64,000 nt of DNA, taken from contig CACIGI010000003.1 of the NCBI GenBank assembly GCA_902586125.1, positions 21,407 through 85,406 on the forward strand, written 5' to 3'. Below are positions 1 to 7,866 of the stretch, in pieces. A program made the translations under genes and the position numbers. The stretch comes from an uncultured Pelagibacteraceae bacterium (GTDB lineage: Bacteria; Pseudomonadota; Alphaproteobacteria; Pelagibacterales; Pelagibacteraceae). The notes under the pieces are model-generated. The model did not search any database. It worked only from the letters and a program-made list of their open reading frames with translations, and was not told where the DNA came from. Within the stretch, counting starts at the first letter, position 1. Each line of letters begins with the position of its first letter.

Positions 1-374
1 TTTGTAATGGCTTTTAAATTTCTCATTAGTCCAAGTTTAGAACTATCTGAAATAGCAATATGTAAAGTTTTTCCATCAATCTTGAAAGGTGCTACGAAAT
101 TAATTTTTATATAATTTGATGGTAAAACTGCTTTTATGTCATCTGTGACTTCAACTTTTTTTAAATCAACAGTATCTAAATTTTGCTCTTTGATTAATAG
201 ATTTATTATTTTTTGTTCATCTGTAAGCTTCAATTCAAAGATAGCATCAATTTGAGATTTATTACTCTCAGTGCTTACTTTTTTTATATTTATTAAATCT
301 TTTCCTGATATGATATCGTTATCAATTAAGACATTGACTAAGTTGATTTCACTTTCTCTACTTATTTTTAACAT
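1..374 (-). CDS. Type IV pilus/type II secretion assembly ATPase, N-terminal part (runs off window)
   Basis: This gene is absent from the ORF track because it is cut by the window edge. Translating from the ATG at 374 gives an open frame starting MLKISRESEINLVNVLID, with no stop before base 1. The visible ~124 residues look like the N-terminal domain of GspE/PilB-type secretion ATPases (a helical bundle, then a segment like LPSNYIKINFVAPFKIDGKTL). The ATPase core lies outside the window. Its ATG shares a base with the TAA of the secretin gene (TAATG), so the two are probably translationally coupled. Being last after pilMNOPQ suggests the PilB-type extension motor. An MshE/GspE paralogue is the alternative. 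Confidence 0.72.
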   Translation of the reverse strand, partial: MLKISRESEINLVNVLIDNDIISGKDLINIKKVSTESNKSQIDAIFELKLTDEQKIINLLIKEQNLDTVDLKKVEVTDDIKAVLPSNYIKINFVAPFKIDGKTLHIAISDSSKLGLMRNLKAIT

Positions 375-1927
375 TATAAGATCCTTGGAGCTATAAATAC
401 CAATAGTTCATTCATAGTATCAGCTTTAGAAGTACCTTTAAATAGGCCCCCTACTATTGGCGCATTGCTTACACCAGGAACTCCTCTCTTAAGGTCAGAA
501 ATTTGGTTTTTCTTTATTCCACCTATTACTACAATATCACCATCAGCAACTAATAATTTAGTATTAATTTCCATTGTGTTTATACCAGGAGTGCCGGGGG
601 TTGATCTGTTTGGAGTGTCGTTATTTACTACGATTTTCAACATAACGTTCCCATCTCCAATAATATTAGGTGTAACCGTAAGTTTTAGAGCAGCATCAGC
701 AAATGTATCAGCACCTTCTCCTCCAGACACGGGTATTTGTTCCCCTTGTTTAATACTGGCAGTTTGATTGTCTAGGGTAAACAATTTTGGATTAGAAACT
801 GTTCTTCCTAACCCTTGAGATTCCAACGCATCTAGTTCAATTTTTAATACTGCTGAGCCAGTTGCTTTTAAAATACCTATTCCACTTGTAGCACCAGCGG
901 TTCCAAAACTAAAAAGATTATCTGGTCCTGCTCCAGAAGAAAAAGATGCTGAGTTCGAAGAAATTTCTCCCGTGCTATCAAAAGGTCCACCAACTGTACT
1001 ACCGCCTATAGTACCACCAATTCTCTCACCATTTCGAGTGTAGACTGCGCCCATTTTTTTTCCTAAAGCTTTTTCAAAAGATGAGGTCGCCTCTACAATA
1101 AAAGCCTCAATTAATACTTGTTTAGTTCTTTTATCTATTTCTCTTATAACCTTATCAACAATATCTAAATCTTTCTCTTTACCTCTAACAATTATTGATC
1201 TCGTTGTTTTTTCTTCAGTAACCTGGATAGGCATAAAACTTGCACCTGAACCAACAGATGTAAATAATTCTGTAATTGTTGCTTTAGCTTCTGCCGGAGA
1301 AATATAATATAATCTAAATATTTCTGAAATTATAGGTTCTACAGAGTCCTCAAGTTCAACTTTCTTTTTAACTGCTGACGCCCTTGCTGATTTATAACTT
1401 TCTTGTGATGTTAAATTAGAGGGAGTTGATACTCTTATAATATTACTTGCAACATCAATGTCTGCTGCGTAACTTTTTAAATCTAAAAGAGCATTAAATG
1501 CTTTATCCCAAGGAACATTTTCTAGCTCTGCACTCACAGCTCCAGCAACTTCCTCACCAACTAATATATTAATATTGCCAATCTCAGCCATTAGTGCCAT
1601 CGCTTCTTTATAATCAAGATTTTGAAATTTGAATGAAACGTTTTGTTTTAAAGACTCAAAATCCTCAGAAATTAATAAATAATTTCTTTCTTTAACTGAG
1701 GATAATTGTTTTCTTTTTTTTAGTTTTATAACATCGCCTTCGATAGGAATTGGTCCCATTTCAGCACTTTTCTCCAATTCTTTTTTTCCTAATTCTTTAA
1801 CATCAGTTTTGATCAGAGGTGTGTCATGCTTAAATACCTTTTTTTTAGCCATTTTATCAGCACAGCCTGTCAACAATAAGATTAAAAAAGGAATTAATAG
1901 GTAGGATGTTTTATTTTTAAACTTCAT
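374..1927 (-). CDS. pilQ: PilQ-type outer-membrane secretin (lipoprotein)
   Basis: This forms the outer-membrane ring through which the type IV pilus passes. The N-terminus is a lipoprotein signal with lipobox LLTGC (Cys22). An STN-like domain follows at about residues 95-170 (FKFQNLDYKEAMALMAEIG, then ELENVPWDKAFNALL), then an N1-type domain at about 200-275 (SIIVRGKEKDLDIVDKVI). The C-terminal secretin domain runs from about 275 to the end, with the typical GIKKN and ELLVFIAPRIL endings. At 517 aa it is shorter than many PilQ proteins because the N-terminal AMIN repeats are missing, so it resembles MshL/PilQ short forms. It lies 3 nt after the pilP-like gene and overlaps the downstream ATPase start. 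PilQ rather than MshL is preferred because of the pilMNOP order. Confidence 0.9.
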   Translation of the reverse strand: MKFKNKTSYLLIPFLILLLTGCADKMAKKKVFKHDTPLIKTDVKELGKKELEKSAEMGPIPIEGDVIKLKKRKQLSSVKERNYLLISEDFESLKQNVSFKFQNLDYKEAMALMAEIGNINILVGEEVAGAVSAELENVPWDKAFNALLDLKSYAADIDVASNIIRVSTPSNLTSQESYKSARASAVKKKVELEDSVEPIISEIFRLYYISPAEAKATITELFTSVGSGASFMPIQVTEEKTTRSIIVRGKEKDLDIVDKVIREIDKRTKQVLIEAFIVEATSSFEKALGKKMGAVYTRNGERIGGTIGGSTVGGPFDSTGEISSNSASFSSGAGPDNLFSFGTAGATSGIGILKATGSAVLKIELDALESQGLGRTVSNPKLFTLDNQTASIKQGEQIPVSGGEGADTFADAALKLTVTPNIIGDGNVMLKIVVNNDTPNRSTPGTPGINTMEINTKLLVADGDIVVIGGIKKNQISDLKRGVPGVSNAPIVGGLFKGTSKADTMNELLVFIAPRIL

Positions 1928-1930
1928 AAA

Positions 1931-2434
1931 TTAAAAACTTCTCTCAGTAATTTGATTTTTAAAATTTATTACTAGTAACGATTCACTATTCTTTTCAAAA
2001 ACTGCTTCTTTGTTATTGATTGCAACTAATTTTATTCCTGGGCTTAATTCCTCAAACAAGCTTACAGTGATAATGTCTCCGCCTGCATTTACTAAAGATA
2101 CAAACCCGCCATTTTTTTCAGACTTCATAACTCCCACAAGTTTAAATTTATATAAACTCATTTCATTCTGAGCCTCTTTTGGGTCGTTGGTCAATATAGC
2201 ACCTCCTGTTAAAGAACTATCACCAACAAAAGGATCATTTAGCGGAAGTGGTTCTTCTTTACTTATCTCAGACGATATGTTTGCTTGTGATTTTGCTTGC
2301 TTCTCTTTAATTTTTTGATTTATCTCTTTAGCTTTATCTAAAATATTTTGTTCTGTATCATGGCTATCAGCCATTGATGTATTTGAGATCAACATAAAGA
2401 ATAAAGAGATAAAGAATATTTTAAAAAAATTCAT
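1931..2434 (-). CDS. pilP: PilP-like periplasmic pilus assembly protein
   Basis: This probably links the inner-membrane PilNO complex to the PilQ secretin. The first ~22 residues form a Sec signal peptide (hydrophobic FFISLFFMLIS, ending SMA|DS). Unlike classical PilP, no lipobox cysteine is seen. A lysine/glutamine-rich stretch follows, then a DPFVGDS segment and a C-terminal beta domain (YKFKLVGVMKSEKNGGFVSL) resembling the PilP/GspC homology region. At 167 aa it is of normal PilP size. Its start overlaps the end of the pilO-like gene by 14 nt, and pilQ follows after 3 nt. The call rests on the homology-region pattern and on position, since PilP sequences diverge strongly. Confidence 0.78.
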   Translation of the reverse strand: MNFFKIFFISLFFMLISNTSMADSHDTEQNILDKAKEINQKIKEKQAKSQANISSEISKEEPLPLNDPFVGDSSLTGGAILTNDPKEAQNEMSLYKFKLVGVMKSEKNGGFVSLVNAGGDIITVSLFEELSPGIKLVAINNKEAVFEKNSESLLVINFKNQITERSF

Positions 2435-3107
2435 CAGGTAAACCCACTATTGTTAATGTTCCTCTCACTTTTATCGCTCCAGTTGAATCTCCTTTTACCA
2501 CCTGTATAGACTCTTTGTCAAAGTTTAACATCTTATTGGATAGCGAGAGAGCTCTTTTAAATTTAATATATCCAATAAAATTGCCATCAATTTCAAAAGT
2601 AACGGGAATTAAATAATAAGCGACATTCTTTTTATTAATAGTTTGATTTGTTTTATTTGATTTAGCTTTTTTTCCATCTGCCTTAGCTAAAGCTTCAGTT
2701 TTCATAACCCTTTTAATCTCTTTTTTCTCAATTTTTGAGATGACTAAATCATTTTGTCCTGCAAAAACACTCAATGTTTGGTAAAGACCCTCTACCTCAG
2801 CTTTTGAATGAAACAGACTAGAATACTTTTCGTATTCTGGTTTAAGTGTTTTAATTCTTGCTTTCATTTTTTTAACATCATTAACAAACTGAACAGTCTC
2901 TAATTTCTTTTTATTCATATCATCTAACTTGGCTTTTCTCGAATTAACCATGGGATTTAGAACAGCGTAATAAATGATTAAAAACAAAACAACAGCACCA
3001 AAAATAATTCCAATTTTTGTTACTAATTTTTTGTTTGCTAATAATTTTGTAATCTGTTCTTTGACGTCAGACATATTTATGTTTTTTAAATCAATATTCA
3101 TTGCCAT
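2421..3107 (-). CDS. pilO: PilO-like inner-membrane alignment protein
   Basis: This is a bitopic inner-membrane protein that pairs with PilN in the alignment subcomplex of the pilus machine. It has a short cytoplasmic tail and one transmembrane segment at about residues 32-50 (IGIIFGAVVLFLIIYYAVL). A lysine-rich coiled-coil stretch follows (RKAKLDDMNKKKLETVQFVNDVKKM), then a PilO-type ferredoxin-like periplasmic domain (LYQTLSVFAGQNDLVISKIE; VTFEIDGNFIGYIKFKRALS). At 228 aa it has the usual size. It lies 2 nt after the PilM-PilN fusion. Sequence identity in this family is low, so the name depends partly on gene order. Confidence 0.82.
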   Translation of the reverse strand: MAMNIDLKNINMSDVKEQITKLLANKKLVTKIGIIFGAVVLFLIIYYAVLNPMVNSRKAKLDDMNKKKLETVQFVNDVKKMKARIKTLKPEYEKYSSLFHSKAEVEGLYQTLSVFAGQNDLVISKIEKKEIKRVMKTEALAKADGKKAKSNKTNQTINKKNVAYYLIPVTFEIDGNFIGYIKFKRALSLSNKMLNFDKESIQVVKGDSTGAIKVRGTLTIVGLPDEFF

Positions 3108-3109
3108 AA

Positions 3110-5584
3110 TTAGCCTCTCTTAATTTTAACTATTACTCTAAAACCTTTCATTGTTGCAGTGCCTGCTCTACCTTTAGGTAACCGCATCGATGATAAAGAT
3201 GCTTGCTCAATTAAATTTTGCTTACCGAGATTATCTATAAACTTTAAAATATCTTGATCACTCGCCGCTACGCCTTGGACTATTAAATTTCGACTACCAT
3301 CATAATCAACCTTATCAAATCTAACTCTATTAGGTACACTCGATGCAACTTGAGCTAAAATTCTATAAGTTAATTCTTTATTCGAGCTCAAAGATTTACT
3401 TAACTTTAACGATGTATTAATTAGACCAAGTTCTTTTGATACTATTTTTTTTTCTTGAACTATTTTTGTGTGATCAGCTTTAACAATTTCGTATTGTTTT
3501 AACTTAGAATTGTATGAAAAAATATTCCAAAAAGATAAGCCAAATAAAACCAAATATATTCCAGCTACAGCAGCTGTAATTCCTTTAAAAGCAAATCCAG
3601 AAATAGCCTTCATCTTTTTTTGCTTCATTACACTTGATCTATCAGGTAATAGGTTGATGTTTTTTACAGCGGTTACGAATTTATAGTAACCAAAAACGTC
3701 CAGTTTTCTAAAAGCTAAACCAACAGCTGTTGATAGAAAAGATCTATCTGCTTTACTATCTAAAGTTTGTTGATATTGACTTGGAATTTTTAATCCTTCT
3801 GTTGGATCAAATGTATTAAAACCAACATTCATCAAACTTTTTCTGAAGCTCCCTAAATATTCCTCAAGATTCTCAATATCAGAAACTACTCTAATATTTC
3901 TTATTCTTTTTTCGTATTTTGTCTCAAAATCTTGTATCGCTTGTTTAACTTGAGTTACATATCTTCTTACTAAACCCTCTTTTTCTTCAGCATCCTGTGA
4001 CTCTTGCAATATTTTTCTATCTTGCCCTCTAATGAAAATGTCAGTGATTATGGGATTATTATCATAGAGTATCATTAAATAATTTTCATCTAAACCAAAC
4101 TCTAAAACTGCAGTTAAATTTGCATCTTCTGGCTTATTTGCTAGTTGATTTGACTGATCTACTGCAGATTTTAATGCAAAACACTTAACATCAATAATAA
4201 CTGGATTTAATCCTGCATTTTTTATTATTGAGGTGTAACTGTTTATATCGGTTAGTTTTGATGCAACGAATAATATATCCATTGTATTATCTTTTTCATT
4301 TCTATTAATCACTTGGTGAAAAATAGAATAATCTTCTAAATTGTCAGTAAGTTGAACTAAATTTTCCCATAATGAGTTTGTTTCAATAGCTTTATTTAAT
4401 TCATCATCTTTCATGAGAGGTGCAGTCACAACTCTTATAATTGCACTTGTTACAGGAATTGAAATTGCAACATTTGGTGATGAAATCTTATATTTTTGAA
4501 TTGCAAGACTAAGTTCCTCTGAAAATTTATCAGCATTTTCAATTGGAGTGCTGTCATCTGTAATATTAACAGGATGTATATAAAGCTTATCTAGTACCCA
4601 TTGGTTAGCTTTATTACTTGAAACTTGAACCAATCTTATTTCTTTGTTAGCAAGTTCAACACCTAATATTTCCTCACCTTGTACACTTGATTTTCCCAAT
4701 TTAGATTTTAAAAAATTTTCAAACTTTGATTTAAAACTACCTAATTTAGATTTATTAAAAGTTTTTTTATTTGATTTGTTTGCAAATGAAGGTTTACTTA
4801 TTTTAATCTCTTTTAATTTTCCAAAAATATTAGAGAGTTTTCCTTTTAATTGATCTTGTTTACTTTGTTCAGCGTTTTCGCTTTCAGTAACCGGAGAGAC
4901 TTGTGTTTGTGTTTGGTTTGAGGTGGTATCAATTGTCGTCTTTACCTCATCTGATACTGTTGTTGTATCTTGAGGTTCTTGTATGTTCTCTAATGTTGAA
5001 ATATTTTCATCTAAATCACTTTGATTTTCATTAATTTGGTTATCATTAATTTGATTTTTTAATTTTTCACTTTCTTTTTGAACATCGTCATACCATTTTT
5101 CTAAAATTGGAATTGCTTCATCTAAATTAGTTGTGCCTGAAGATGAAATTTTTTGTTTTCCGTCAATATAAAGTCTACCAACCCAATTTTTTGACTTCAA
5201 TTCGCCCTTATATTTATCTTGTCTAACATAAATGTGTAATCGGCCATCTTTTTTATGTATTACTTGGTGACTAGAACTAGCCTCTTCGTCTTTTTTTTCA
5301 CTTAGAGCATCTGAGCTTTGATTTTCGTTAGCACCCTGTGGGTCTGTGTCATTATTTTTAGAGACAGGGTCTTGATTTTCATCTTTTTTTTCGTTTGAAG
5401 CCTCAAAAACATTTGTTTGATCATTGTTTTGATCAACATTTTGATTTTCATTTTTTAAATTATCATCAGAGGAGATTTTTACACTCTCAGATTGAGAGGT
5501 TTCATCAACTAGAGGTTGATTTTCTGAATTACCCTCAGTTGAGTCCTGATTTATATTTTTTTTATCGTCGTCTTGATCGTTCAT
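3110..5584 (-). CDS. pilM/pilN: PilM-PilN fusion with N-terminal acidic tail and integrase-arm/AP2-like module
   Basis: Two pilus genes appear fused. Residues ~1-108 are an Asp/Glu/Asn/Gln/Ser-rich, probably disordered tail. Residues ~116-175 form a compact beta-beta-beta-alpha-like module (GRLHIYVRQ; WVGRLYIDGKQKISSSGTTN; LDEAIPILEKWYDDV) that resembles integrase arm-binding or AP2 DNA-binding folds. A low-complexity linker follows. An actin-like PilM domain spans about 305-640 (LGVELANKEIRLVQVSS). PilN begins at INLLPDR (~646), with a membrane helix at ~670-692 (AAVAGIYLVLFGLSFWNIF), then a coiled coil and a periplasmic domain. In standard operons PilM is cytoplasmic and binds the INLLP tail of PilN; here that contact is made covalent. 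The ORF track begins at TTG 5590, but the ATG at 5584 (MNDQDDD) is more likely. The DNA-binding reading is inference. Confidence 0.85.
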   Translation of the reverse strand: MNDQDDDKKNINQDSTEGNSENQPLVDETSQSESVKISSDDNLKNENQNVDQNNDQTNVFEASNEKKDENQDPVSKNNDTDPQGANENQSSDALSEKKDEEASSSHQVIHKKDGRLHIYVRQDKYKGELKSKNWVGRLYIDGKQKISSSGTTNLDEAIPILEKWYDDVQKESEKLKNQINDNQINENQSDLDENISTLENIQEPQDTTTVSDEVKTTIDTTSNQTQTQVSPVTESENAEQSKQDQLKGKLSNIFGKLKEIKISKPSFANKSNKKTFNKSKLGSFKSKFENFLKSKLGKSSVQGEEILGVELANKEIRLVQVSSNKANQWVLDKLYIHPVNITDDSTPIENADKFSEELSLAIQKYKISSPNVAISIPVTSAIIRVVTAPLMKDDELNKAIETNSLWENLVQLTDNLEDYSIFHQVINRNEKDNTMDILFVASKLTDINSYTSIIKNAGLNPVIIDVKCFALKSAVDQSNQLANKPEDANLTAVLEFGLDENYLMILYDNNPIITDIFIRGQDRKILQESQDAEEKEGLVRRYVTQVKQAIQDFETKYEKRIRNIRVVSDIENLEEYLGSFRKSLMNVGFNTFDPTEGLKIPSQYQQTLDSKADRSFLSTAVGLAFRKLDVFGYYKFVTAVKNINLLPDRSSVMKQKKMKAISGFAFKGITAAVAGIYLVLFGLSFWNIFSYNSKLKQYEIVKADHTKIVQEKKIVSKELGLINTSLKLSKSLSSNKELTYRILAQVASSVPNRVRFDKVDYDGSRNLIVQGVAASDQDILKFIDNLGKQNLIEQASLSSMRLPKGRAGTATMKGFRVIVKIKRG

Positions 5585-5605
5585 ATCCAATATAAATATA
5601 TTTTC

Positions 5606-5659
5606 TCTAACACAATTTTACGAATCTCTAACACAAATTTACAATTAAGTCTAACACAA
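5606..5659. repeat. Repeat cluster A: three copies of TCTAACACAA
   Basis: Exact copies lie at 5606-5615, 5627-5636 and 5650-5659, all in the same orientation. Start-to-start spacings are 21 and 23 bp, close to two DNA helical turns. The first two also share the extension TCTC before TAACACAA. The cluster sits just upstream of the PilM-PilN start codon. On the minus strand the nearest copy reads TTGTGTTAGAG and is followed by an AT-rich stretch that could hold a -10 element, so a bound protein could block or assist RNA polymerase there. Confidence 0.85.
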
Positions 5660-5775
5660 AAATATTTATTATGTTCAAAATGGGCTAAAAAATTTAAAAA
5701 GCTAGTAAAATAGGCATTTTTTATAATTTATAAATTTTAAGTAGAAATATATAAACCTAGTAATTTTCAATTTTC

Positions 5776-5831
5776 TCTAACACAAACATGTTAAATGAAA
5801 TTGTGTTAGAGTAAATTTGATTTGTGTTAGA
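5776..5831. repeat. Repeat cluster B: one forward and two inverted copies
   Basis: TCTAACACAA lies at 5776-5785 and its reverse complement TTGTGTTAGA at 5801-5810 and 5822-5831. The first two form a head-to-head inverted pair (starts 25 bp apart). The last two are direct repeats 21 bp apart and share the longer string TTGTGTTAGAGTAAATTT. The orientation switch falls in the middle of the whole array. Confidence 0.85.
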
Positions 5832-5907
5832 GTAAATTTTATTTTTTTATATTTAAATAAGTCAATAAAATCAACAAAAATGTATTTTTGTCTAAAATTT
5901 ATATATT

Positions 5908-5937
5908 TTGTGTTAGAGTATAATTTTTTGTGTTAGA
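5908..5937. repeat. Repeat cluster C: two copies of TTGTGTTAGA
   Basis: Exact copies lie at 5908-5917 and 5928-5937, 20 bp apart and in the same orientation. Both are preceded by T-runs and followed by GA- or GT-containing AT-rich sequence. Together with clusters A and B this makes eight copies, four in each orientation, arranged nearly symmetrically around about 5793. Confidence 0.85.
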
Positions 5938-6134
5938 GATAATTTTAAAATATAAATTACAATAAAATTTTAATATCAAAAATTCTCAAGAGGCTATTTT
6001 TTACAAAATTTTTCTATTTCTAGCAAAAATTGATTAATTTTTTATAAAATTTAATATTTTTTCACTTTAAAAGTGTAAATAATAATAAAAATTAAATTTT
6101 TTCATCGTGATAGAAAAAATTATTAAATTTAATA

Positions 6135-6437
6135 TTAATTTGGGTTACCTTTTATATCAGTTGTTAATTCTTGATAGATCAAAACAGAGATTGTGTTTAA
6201 ATTTTCTATAACTCTCTCAAAGTCCCATGACAAATCAACATTATTACAATTGAGTTCTCTAAAATAATATACTTCTGTTAATGGAATAGCTGGTTTAATT
6301 TCCGATGCTATAATATTTAATTGCTTAGTTCTTTTTTCAATCGTGAAATTATACCTACAAACATTTGAAGTTGCCCAATACATAAGTGAAATAATAATAA
6401 TTGAAATAAATATCATTACTTTACTTATTCCAAACAT
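6135..6437 (-). CDS. Small membrane-anchored protein of unknown function in the pilus locus
   Basis: This gene is not recognised. The 100-aa product has one N-terminal hydrophobic segment at about residues 6-24 (KVMIFISIIIISLMYWATS). A soluble, probably periplasmic part follows, with two cysteines (SNVCRYNF and ELNCNNVD) that could form a disulfide. It starts 11 nt after the stop of the GAF-SpoIIE phosphatase, so the two are probably co-transcribed. It is the last gene before the repeat-rich non-coding block. It lacks the prepilin G/FxxxE motif, so it is not an obvious pilin. Confidence 0.6.
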   Translation of the reverse strand: MFGISKVMIFISIIIISLMYWATSNVCRYNFTIEKRTKQLNIIASEIKPAIPLTEVYYFRELNCNNVDLSWDFERVIENLNTISVLIYQELTTDIKGNPN

Positions 6438-6448
6438 AAATTAATAAC

Positions 6449-7798
6449 TTAATCCCCGTCAACAACTACAATGGTTAAGTCATCTTTTTGTATTCGACCT
6501 GATTTAATTATATCTTCAACAATTTTATTTAACCTTTCATGATTTGGAACTTGTTGATACTTTTTTATATAATTTTTAAAACCTTCAGACTCCAACATAT
6601 CTCCTTTTGAATTTTTAATTTCAGTAATACCATCGGTAAAAATATACATTGAGCTTTCTTGAAAACTAAATTTTGTTTCTTTAAATTTAAATTTTGGTGC
6701 AATTCCTAATGGTGGTCCAGCTTCTTCAAAATTAGAAAAATTTCCATCCTTAGTATAAATTAATGGATGTTCATGTCCTGCATTCGCTAAAGTTAACTCT
6801 TTTTTATTTCTGTCGTAAATTCCAATTAACATTGTTACAAACATACCTCTTGATGTTGTCTCACAAATTTCAGAATTCAAAATGTTTAATAATTCTGCTG
6901 CAGAAAAATTTGTTTTACTTAAACACCTATATAAGCTTGATGCCTTTGACATTAATAATGAAGATTTAATTCCTTTGCCTGATACATCAGCAACACCAAA
7001 ACCAAAAACTTCTTTAGATAATTCTGCAAAATTATAAAAATCTCCTGAAACAACTTTGGCTGGTATATTTATTCCTGCTATAGGGAAATTTTGCTTTTTA
7101 TTTTGTGACAATAAAGTTTTTTGAATCTCACCAACAATTTCAATTTCTTTCTGCATTCTGTTCTTATCTATTAAATCTTTTGCCATTTTTGCATTATTAA
7201 TTGCTAAAGCTGCTGGTCCAGACAAAGTTTCCAATAACTTTCTATCGTTCTCTTCGAAAAGTTTATTATTTGTTTTTTTATTTAAACAATGGATAACTCC
7301 AATACATTCATCTGAAACAATTAATGGAGAACACAATACTGAATACGTTGTGAAATTTGTTTTGTTATCTAAATCAAAATAAAATTCAGCAATTTCTCTT
7401 ACATCTTTTCTTACATCGCCAACTCTTATACATTTTTTCATCACTGCAGCTTTGCCCATCACACCTTGTGTTATAGGAATTTCAAAATCCTCAAGGTAAG
7501 CTTGATGTTTTGAAGCAATACATTGGAAGGATTGATTTTTTTCATCTATTAGAAAAATGTTTGCTGCTTGTGCATTAATTCTTTTTATAATTAGCTCTAA
7601 AGAATTGTTTAAGGTCTCCTTCAAATCAAGAGACTTTGCAAACTCTTGATTCATTTTAGTCACTAGCTCCAAATCTTTACTACTAGTGTCGTCTATTTTG
7701 ATAGTTTCCTTTTTTTTTGCGCCAAAAAACATGTTATTTATAAATTGATATTCGTTATTTTTTTGATAATTTTGAAGTTGATGGAAGTCATTATTCAT
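6449..7798 (-). CDS. GAF-domain SpoIIE/RsbU-type PP2C serine phosphatase
   Basis: This is a predicted signal-responsive Ser/Thr phosphatase. A GAF domain spans roughly residues 55-200 of the shortened protein (LNNSLELIIKRINAQAANIFLID; GVMGKAAVMKK; SPLIVSDECIGVIHCLNKK). The C-terminal PP2C/SpoIIE domain has the metal-ligand segments GDFYNF, GVADVSGKGIKSSLLM, NAGHEHPLIY, FTDGITEIKN and the terminal DDLTIVVV. Such enzymes usually act on anti-anti-sigma or STAS proteins; no kinase or STAS partner is seen in this window. The ORF track begins at a TTG at 7882, but the ATG at 7798 (MNNDFHQLQ) is preferred and a later Met (MFFGAKKK) is possible. Its place inside the pilus cluster suggests control of pilus activity, which is inference. 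Confidence 0.85.
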   Translation of the reverse strand: MNNDFHQLQNYQKNNEYQFINNMFFGAKKKETIKIDDTSSKDLELVTKMNQEFAKSLDLKETLNNSLELIIKRINAQAANIFLIDEKNQSFQCIASKHQAYLEDFEIPITQGVMGKAAVMKKCIRVGDVRKDVREIAEFYFDLDNKTNFTTYSVLCSPLIVSDECIGVIHCLNKKTNNKLFEENDRKLLETLSGPAALAINNAKMAKDLIDKNRMQKEIEIVGEIQKTLLSQNKKQNFPIAGINIPAKVVSGDFYNFAELSKEVFGFGVADVSGKGIKSSLLMSKASSLYRCLSKTNFSAAELLNILNSEICETTSRGMFVTMLIGIYDRNKKELTLANAGHEHPLIYTKDGNFSNFEEAGPPLGIAPKFKFKETKFSFQESSMYIFTDGITEIKNSKGDMLESEGFKNYIKKYQQVPNHERLNKIVEDIIKSGRIQKDDLTIVVVDGD

Positions 7799-7809
7799 GC
7801 GCCTAATTT

Positions 7810-7866
7810 CTATCTGCACCTGTCTGATGCAATGATGTTCATACAATACTGCATAAATGGGCTCAT
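7810..7866 (-). CDS. Possible 18-codon leader ORF ahead of the phosphatase
   Basis: On the minus strand GAGAGGAAAATTCT is followed by ATG at 7866, giving an ideally spaced Shine-Dalgarno site. The reading frame MSPFMQYCMNIIASDRCR ends with TAG at 7812-7810. The phosphatase ATG (7798) lies 11 nt further on and has only a weak ribosome site. The short ORF could therefore couple translation, or the GAGAGG could serve the TTG start listed in the ORF track. It is too short to judge by coding statistics. Confidence 0.25.
   Translation of the reverse strand: MSPFMQYCMNIIASDRCR

Larger units (their letters stand above)
5585..6134. promoter_or_regulatory. 550-bp non-coding block upstream of pilMNOPQ with an eight-copy repeat array
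   Basis: No convincing gene is seen here. It is extremely AT-rich and by far the longest non-coding stretch in the window. It lies between the stop of the 100-aa membrane protein and the start of the PilM-PilN fusion, so it should hold the promoter of the second pilus operon. It contains eight exact copies of the 10-mer TCTAACACAA or its reverse complement. An imperfect 13-bp inverted repeat (cactttaaaagtg) lies at 6063-6075. The stretch 5940-6134 beyond the repeats is simple A/T-rich sequence. A regulatory role is inferred from position and repeat density. Confidence 0.6.

Noticed and set aside
465-767. Plus-strand ORF of 100 aa inside pilQ
   Set aside because: It lies opposite the conserved secretin domain and shows no independent evidence of coding.
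5606-5937. The repeat array as a CRISPR
   Set aside because: The unit is only 10 bp, occurs in both orientations, has AT-rich spacers of unequal length (about 10-15 bp or more than 70 bp), and no cas gene is nearby.
6063-6075. Inverted repeat cactttaaaagtg as a terminator of the phosphatase operon
   Set aside because: The arms are only 6 bp, very AT-rich, and are followed on the minus strand by A-runs, not the T-run needed for termination.
5585-6134. The AT-rich repeat block as the chromosomal origin
   Set aside because: No DnaA-box sequences (TTATNCACA) were noticed, and no dnaA, dnaN, parAB or hemE neighbours are present. An iteron-like function cannot be excluded, but the pilus-promoter position is a simpler explanation.
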